A DNA stretch of 27,636 nucleotides from Chloroflexota bacterium. GTDB lineage: Bacteria; Chloroflexota; Anaerolineae; Anaerolineales; Anaerolineaceae. Positions 23,790 to 27,636 of the stretch are shown here, piece after piece; the stretch's first letter is position 1, and each line of letters starts with the position of its first letter. Both the position numbers and the translations under genes were made by a program. The stretch is taken from contig JAJUJY010000044.1 in assembly GCA_029265085.1 (NCBI GenBank), positions 1-27,636 on the forward strand, read 5' to 3'. Under the pieces are notes generated by a model. That model made no database searches and had not been told where the DNA came from. It saw nothing but the letters and a program-made list of their open reading frames with translations.

Positions 23790-24497
23790 TTGGAATTACT
23801 TTGGGAAGGTATTATCCAAGGATTAAAATTATTTTTTTCAGGTGATCCTCGTTTATGGGAGATCATCATTCTTTCTGCTCAGGTGAGCGGGATTGCGTTG
23901 GTAATCAGTGCTGTGATTGGCATCCCATTTGGTGCATTTATGGGAATGGTTCGTTTTCGCGGTAAAAGAGTGATTCAAGCGTTGATTTACACAGGAATGG
24001 GATTACCGCCGGTAGTTGTAGGGCTGGGTGTTTATTTGCTCATTTCCCGAAACGGCATCCTTGGAAAATTAAATCTGGATTGGATTCCAGATTTGTTTAC
24101 AGTTCCTGCCATGATTTTAGCTCAGGTAATTATTGCAGCCCCGGTTGTGGTGGGATACACCATGTCCGCGGTGAGTGAAGTCAGTCCTGCCCTTCGCCAA
24201 CAAGTGCGCTCGTTGGGAGCTACGCCGTTTCAGGTAATTGGGGTTACTTTATTAGAAGCAAGGCAAGGGGTATTGGTAGCATTAATTGGGGGGCTGGGAA
24301 GTATTATTTCTGAAGTAGGCGCGGTTATGATGGTTGGCGGCAATATTGAACATTCGACCAGAGTGTTAACCACAGCAATCATGTTGGAAACAAGACGAGG
24401 TAACTTTGATCTGGCGGTTGGCTTGGGAATTGTTTTACTGCTGATAGCTTTTGCTATCAATGTGGGTGCTGCCCAGTTGCAAGGAAAGGGGCGGTAA
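23790..24497 (+). CDS. tupB: Tungstate ABC transporter permease
   Basis: A 235-residue inner-membrane permease of the tungstate-specific Tup importer. It has about five to six membrane segments and the family hallmarks GLPPVVVGLGVYLLISRNG, the coupling loop SLGATPFQVIGVTLLEAR, and a C-terminal GSIISEVGAVMMVGGNIEH that is highly characteristic of TupB. Translation starts at TTG, supported by AAAGGA (23776-23781) 8 bases upstream; no ATG in the right place exists. It is the first gene of tupB-tupC-tupA, with the ATPase start one base after its stop. Confidence 0.93.
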   Translation: MELLWEGIIQGLKLFFSGDPRLWEIIILSAQVSGIALVISAVIGIPFGAFMGMVRFRGKRVIQALIYTGMGLPPVVVGLGVYLLISRNGILGKLNLDWIPDLFTVPAMILAQVIIAAPVVVGYTMSAVSEVSPALRQQVRSLGATPFQVIGVTLLEARQGVLVALIGGLGSIISEVGAVMMVGGNIEHSTRVLTTAIMLETRRGNFDLAVGLGIVLLLIAFAINVGAAQLQGKGR

Positions 24498-24498
24498 A

Positions 24499-25224
24499 AT
24501 GGAGCCGATTTACCGGATAAAAAACATAAAAAAACAATACGAGGAACGGATTGTTCTGGATATTCCATCCCTTGATATTCATTCTGGAGAGATATTGGCG
24601 ATTGTTGGCCCTAGTGGTTCCGGAAAATCAACATTGTTAAGGATTTTAAATTTTTTAGAATCGCCAACTTATGGCACGATTGAATACCAAGGACAACCAA
24701 TAGTGCCTGAAAATGTTTCCTTGAAAATTCGACGCCAACTTACCACCGTATTTCAGCATCCGGCACTATTAATGGGAAGTGTTGAGAAAAATGTTGTCTT
24801 TGGGTTGAGGTTAAGAGGGGAAAAGGACGGAAAAGTCAAGGTAAATGCTGTCATCGAGCAGTTGGGTTTGACTGCATTGGCAAAGAAAGCAGCAAAAAAT
24901 CTTTCTGGTGGAGAAGCACAACGTGTTGCTTTAGCCAGGGCTTTGCTGATTGATCCAGTGGTTTTGTTCCTGGATGAGCCAACAGCAAATCTTGATCCAT
25001 ATAATGTTGGCTTAATTGAAGAGGTGATCCGAGAAATTAACCACACGCAAAAAACTACCATTGTGTTTGTAACACATAATGTGTTTCAGGCGAAACGATT
25101 GGCAAATCGTGTTGCGTTTATGGTGAATGGGAAGATCGTTGAAATAGCCCCAAAAGAAGAATTTTTTGAGAACCCGAAAGATCCAAGGACTTCTTCGTTT
25201 TTGAAGGGTGAATTTGTTTGTTAG
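24499..25224 (+). CDS. tupC: Tungstate ABC transporter ATP-binding protein
   Basis: A 241-residue ABC ATPase driving tungstate import. Walker A GPSGSGKST, a Q-loop at TVFQHPALLMGSV, signature LSGGEAQR, Walker B VVLFLDEPTANLDP, and the H-loop in VTHN are all intact. It lacks the C-terminal TOBE extension of ModC. The ATG at 24499 lies one base after the tupB TAA, with GGGGCGG as upstream purine signal. The frame is open further upstream, but that would overlap tupB and add 16 residues before the normal N-terminus (MEPIYRIKNI), so it was rejected. Confidence 0.92.
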   Translation: MEPIYRIKNIKKQYEERIVLDIPSLDIHSGEILAIVGPSGSGKSTLLRILNFLESPTYGTIEYQGQPIVPENVSLKIRRQLTTVFQHPALLMGSVEKNVVFGLRLRGEKDGKVKVNAVIEQLGLTALAKKAAKNLSGGEAQRVALARALLIDPVVLFLDEPTANLDPYNVGLIEEVIREINHTQKTTIVFVTHNVFQAKRLANRVAFMVNGKIVEIAPKEEFFENPKDPRTSSFLKGEFVC

Positions 25225-25270
25225 ATTTTCGCAATTATCCCTATAAAAAATATAAATGGAAAAGATCTAA
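25221..25270. repeat. AT-rich imperfect inverted repeat between tupC and tupA
   Basis: TTAGATTTTC (25221-25230) can pair with GAAAAGATCTAA (25259-25270), with a 2-nt bulge and a loop of about 28 nt. It is weak and AT-rich. It might mark an mRNA processing point that separates binding-protein mRNA from the permease/ATPase part. Confidence 0.3.
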
Positions 25271-25293
25271 AAATTTTACCCAAGGAAGAGAAG

Positions 25294-26235
25294 ATGAAAA
25301 AAATATATTTAGCTATTGTTTTTGTGATTTCACTTGGTATGCTTCTGGGTGCTTGTAATGTTCAACCTACCGAAGCACCGGTTGAACCGACAGCGGTTGT
25401 TGAATCTACCCAGGCAGCAGTGGAGCCTACGGCTGTTCCAACAGAGGCTGTGCAAGCTCAATCTGCAACCGGGCAAAAATTGATCCTGGCAACCACAACC
25501 AGCACACAAGATTCGGGCTTATTAGAATACTTGCTACCTGATTTTGAGAAGGAATGCGGGTGTAAAGTGGAAGTGGTTGCAGTTGGTACTGGACAAGCCC
25601 TTCAGTTGGGGGTGGATGGAAATGCCGATGTGCTCCTGGTACATTCGCGGGCTAAAGAAGATGAGTTTATGGCAAATAGCGATGGCGTTCGCCGTGAAGA
25701 TGTCATGTACAATGATTTCGTGATTCTTGGCCCTGAAAGCGATCCAGCCGGAATCAAAGGGTTGACTTCTGCTGCGGACGCATTCAAGAAAATTTCAGAA
25801 TCCGGAGAAAAATTCATTTCACGAGGTGATGATTCCGGTACACATACCAAAGAAAAAAGTATTTGGAAGGTTGCGAGTATTGAACCTGCTGGTGATTGGT
25901 ATGTATCGGCCGGACAGGGAATGGGTGCTGTTCTTACCATGGCAGAAGAACAGCAATCCTATACATTAAGTGACCGCGCTACTTATCTTGCCCGTACCAA
26001 AGAAGGTATTCAATTGACTATTTTGGTCGAAGGCGATAAAGCCCTGTTTAATCCTTATGGCGTCATCGCGGTTAATCCTGAGAAGAATCCAAAGATAAAC
26101 AATGAATTGGCAAATAAATTCATTGATTGGTTAATTTCGGTGCCGGTACAAGAAAAAATCGGGCAGTTCGGAGTGGCTGATTTTGGTGCACCACTCTTCA
26201 CGCCCGATTCAACCTTGTGGAAGGTAAAAAATTAG
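25294..26235 (+). CDS. tupA: Tungstate-binding lipoprotein
   Basis: A 313-residue periplasmic-type binding lipoprotein. Signal peptide with lipobox LLGAC (C21), then a low-complexity linker of repeated EPTAV units (about 22-60), then the TupA domain. The oxyanion-binding hallmark LATTTSTQDSGL (65-76) and SRGDDSGTHTKE (176-187) are both present; these separate TupA from molybdate ModA. FNPYGVIAVNP and the C-terminal helix also match. AAGGAAGAG lies just before the ATG. It is the last gene of the operon rather than the first as in most tup loci. A 69-base gap with an AT-rich imperfect inverted repeat separates it from tupC. Its stop is 5 bases from the stop of the convergent peptidase gene. Confidence 0.94.
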   Translation: MKKIYLAIVFVISLGMLLGACNVQPTEAPVEPTAVVESTQAAVEPTAVPTEAVQAQSATGQKLILATTTSTQDSGLLEYLLPDFEKECGCKVEVVAVGTGQALQLGVDGNADVLLVHSRAKEDEFMANSDGVRREDVMYNDFVILGPESDPAGIKGLTSAADAFKKISESGEKFISRGDDSGTHTKEKSIWKVASIEPAGDWYVSAGQGMGAVLTMAEEQQSYTLSDRATYLARTKEGIQLTILVEGDKALFNPYGVIAVNPEKNPKINNELANKFIDWLISVPVQEKIGQFGVADFGAPLFTPDSTLWKVKN

Positions 26236-26240
26236 AAAGA

Positions 26241-27410
26241 TTAGTTGACTGCTTTTTGAAGCAGCTGTTCTAAAGTGGTGCCTGGTTGGAATATTTGAGT
26301 TTTCCAATCAGGCATCATTGAATCCAGCAACATTGCCTGGGCCATGCCTGAATAATAGAACTTGGTTTCATCTGGCCGGGAAGACTGCGTGACCAGTGTT
26401 TGAAGTTCCTGTTTCCAGCGTGATGGATATGTCAGATACGCTTGAAAGTTTGCCTCATTCGATAATTCTTTAATTGGCTCATACGATGAATCTGATGAAG
26501 CTGTTTTCCATACAGATAATTCAAAATATTTAGCCAACCCTTCCAACCATTCTCTTTCTTGCTCATATTGAATCATTGACTCTGTTAATTTTGTTGTGAT
26601 CCGGCGTTCTTTGCGGTGATTTAAAAATTGTTCCACCAATGCTTTTTGATCGATTTGGTTATCAGCTTTTAATGCAGCCTGTAGTATGGTTGCTTCTTCT
26701 TTCCATAAATTGGAGGCTCCATTTTCTTCCCAGAAGTACTGGTTATCCATCTCGCGTTGGAGCAATTCTGCTTGATCCAAACGATCAGGGACTATTGAAC
26801 CCTGGTAGGCATGAAAACTTTCATGCATGATAGCCATCAAGTGCCAATCGATCGTGTATAGACGGAAAGGAAAAAACCAATACGGAAAACCTTGTTTCAG
26901 TCCTGCTGGGAGGTCTTCCTTAAGATAATTTACCATTAGGATTCTTGACCATTCATAGGTTGTCATTGAGGCCGTATACTGGTTGCTAACTTTGACCGTA
27001 AAGGCGCCAATGTTATTACCCGGGTCTTCTACTATTTGGGAATATATCGGAACCCCGTTGACCAAAGTTTCGGAGTATAAATTCCATTTCTGTCCTTGTG
27101 TTTCTTTATTGGGCACCCTGATCCATCCGGAATCAGGCTGTGTAGAACCTGACAGGAAGGCTGTCGATTCGTTAAACAGAACAACAGGTATCGTAAGGTT
27201 CCCAAAGCCTGGCCACACCTTATCCCCGAGATTTTCTTTTAAATTGTTTGCTTCTTTCAAGATGGACAATTCTGTGGCGGATAATATGCTGGAATTTTTT
27301 GATTGTGTAGGGATCGTTTGGTTTAATAAAATGGATACCAATCCTGTCGCTACACACAGCGATGTGACGAGTAACATTGCGACAATAAAAAAATTCTTTT
27401 TAGGTTTCAT
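26241..27410 (-). CDS. Membrane-anchored HExxH metallopeptidase-like protein
   Basis: A 389-residue protein. One N-terminal membrane segment (about 7-29) and no lipobox suggest an uncleaved anchor with the domain outside the cytoplasm. HESFH (196-200) is a standard zinc-protease HExxH site. About 90 residues on, EGLAKYFEL offers E290 as the third ligand, the gluzincin arrangement (HExxH ... E). I do not recognise a named family; the rest matches no common protease pattern I know. AAAGGT lies 8 bases before the ATG. A TATCAT/ATGACA promoter-like pair at 27434-27460 has only a 15-base spacer. It is convergent with tupA. Proteolytic activity is inferred from the motif only. Confidence 0.7.
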   Translation of the reverse strand: MKPKKNFFIVAMLLVTSLCVATGLVSILLNQTIPTQSKNSSILSATELSILKEANNLKENLGDKVWPGFGNLTIPVVLFNESTAFLSGSTQPDSGWIRVPNKETQGQKWNLYSETLVNGVPIYSQIVEDPGNNIGAFTVKVSNQYTASMTTYEWSRILMVNYLKEDLPAGLKQGFPYWFFPFRLYTIDWHLMAIMHESFHAYQGSIVPDRLDQAELLQREMDNQYFWEENGASNLWKEEATILQAALKADNQIDQKALVEQFLNHRKERRITTKLTESMIQYEQEREWLEGLAKYFELSVWKTASSDSSYEPIKELSNEANFQAYLTYPSRWKQELQTLVTQSSRPDETKFYYSGMAQAMLLDSMMPDWKTQIFQPGTTLEQLLQKAVN

Positions 27411-27502
27411 CGTAAATGACCTTTCTTTGCATCATGATACGATGAATTAATTGATGTCATAACCGACCAAAGTTCCATTATGATACCGACTGTGGTCTTG
27501 TT

Positions 27503-27543
27503 AAAATAAGACTTTCCAATGATTATTTGGAAAGTCTTATTTT
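27503..27543 (-). terminator. 17-bp perfect hairpin terminator
   Basis: A perfect 17-bp stem (27503-27519 with 27527-27543) with a 7-nt loop lies 15 bases past the stop of the partial gene at the window end. A/T-runs at the stem base give U-runs in both directions, so it can terminate either strand. Given gene orientation it serves the minus-strand gene entering from the right. Confidence 0.88.
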
Positions 27544-27558
27544 TGATGTTGCTAAAAA

Positions 27559-27636
27559 TTACGGAGAAATTTGATCTATTTCTGCTTGAAGCAGTGTTTT
27601 TATATCGCCAAATTCAAGCCCTTTTTCGGAGCAGTA
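27559..27636 (-). CDS. C-terminal fragment of an unidentified gene
   Basis: On the minus strand the last 25 codons and a TAA (27559-27561) of a gene that continues beyond the right edge. The visible end is GDIKTLLQAEIDQISP, preceded by YCSEKGLEF. It is followed by a strong terminator. Too short to identify; reading as coding rests on the terminator position and the open frame. Confidence 0.5.
   Translation of the reverse strand, partial: YCSEKGLEFGDIKTLLQAEIDQISP

Noticed and set aside
26249..26264. Hairpin near the end of tupA as terminator
   Set aside because: Six-bp stem with no following T-run on the plus strand, and it lies inside the coding end of the opposite gene.

Overview
The window is 27.6 kb of bacterial chromosome. 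It is gene-dense, with a GC content in the low-to-mid 40s by eye (not computed). I see no tRNA, rRNA, CRISPR array, insertion sequence or phage gene. Several features together suggest a Chloroflexota (Anaerolineae-like) bacterium: lipoproteins with Pro/Thr-rich linkers behind a lipobox, a zinc-ribbon protein with a TPR-like N-terminus, a multi-PAS/GAF diguanylate cyclase, GTG and TTG starts, and a BMP-type transporter joined to a molybdenum hydroxylase. This placement is inference from gene content, not a phylogenetic result.

Layout, left to right. Positions 1-1290 (-) hold the N-terminal 430 codons of a RecD2-type helicase cut by the window edge. Next come a membrane-anchored dienelactone-hydrolase-like protein (-) and, divergent from it, a DUF218/ElyC-like membrane protein (+). 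A lone lycopene cyclase (-) meets the latter tail to tail. After it come an S9 acyl-peptidase with its own promoter and terminator, and a two-gene unit of a PAS4-GAF-GGDEF diguanylate cyclase and a double zinc-ribbon protein (all -).

The centre (10572-19217, -) is an apparent purine uptake and oxidation operon. Its transcription order is two BMP-family ABC permeases, a BMP lipoprotein, a double ABC ATPase, an unrecognised 60-codon gene, a FAD subunit, and a fused [2Fe-2S]-molybdopterin hydroxylase. Genes are joined by 4- and 8-nt overlaps and the unit ends in a strong hairpin. The Mo subunit carries the Glu/Arg/Glu residues that mark xanthine dehydrogenases rather than aldehyde oxidases, which agrees with the purine/nucleoside-type transporter.

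The right side starts with a dihydrouridine synthase (-), possibly on a leaderless transcript. Divergent from it are a four-cluster ferredoxin and a GH63-like glycosidase (+). An M15-like lipoprotein (-) shares stop-codon bases with the glycosidase. A tungstate ABC transporter tupBCA (+) faces a membrane-anchored HExxH metalloprotease (-). The last 78 bases are the C-terminus of another minus-strand gene whose terminator is a 17-bp perfect hairpin.

No clearly new defence or mobile system is visible. The items most worth checking are the coupled 60-codon gene in the purine operon, the FeS-Mo fusion paired with a separate FAD subunit, the isolated lycopene cyclase, and the ferredoxin-glycosidase pairing.
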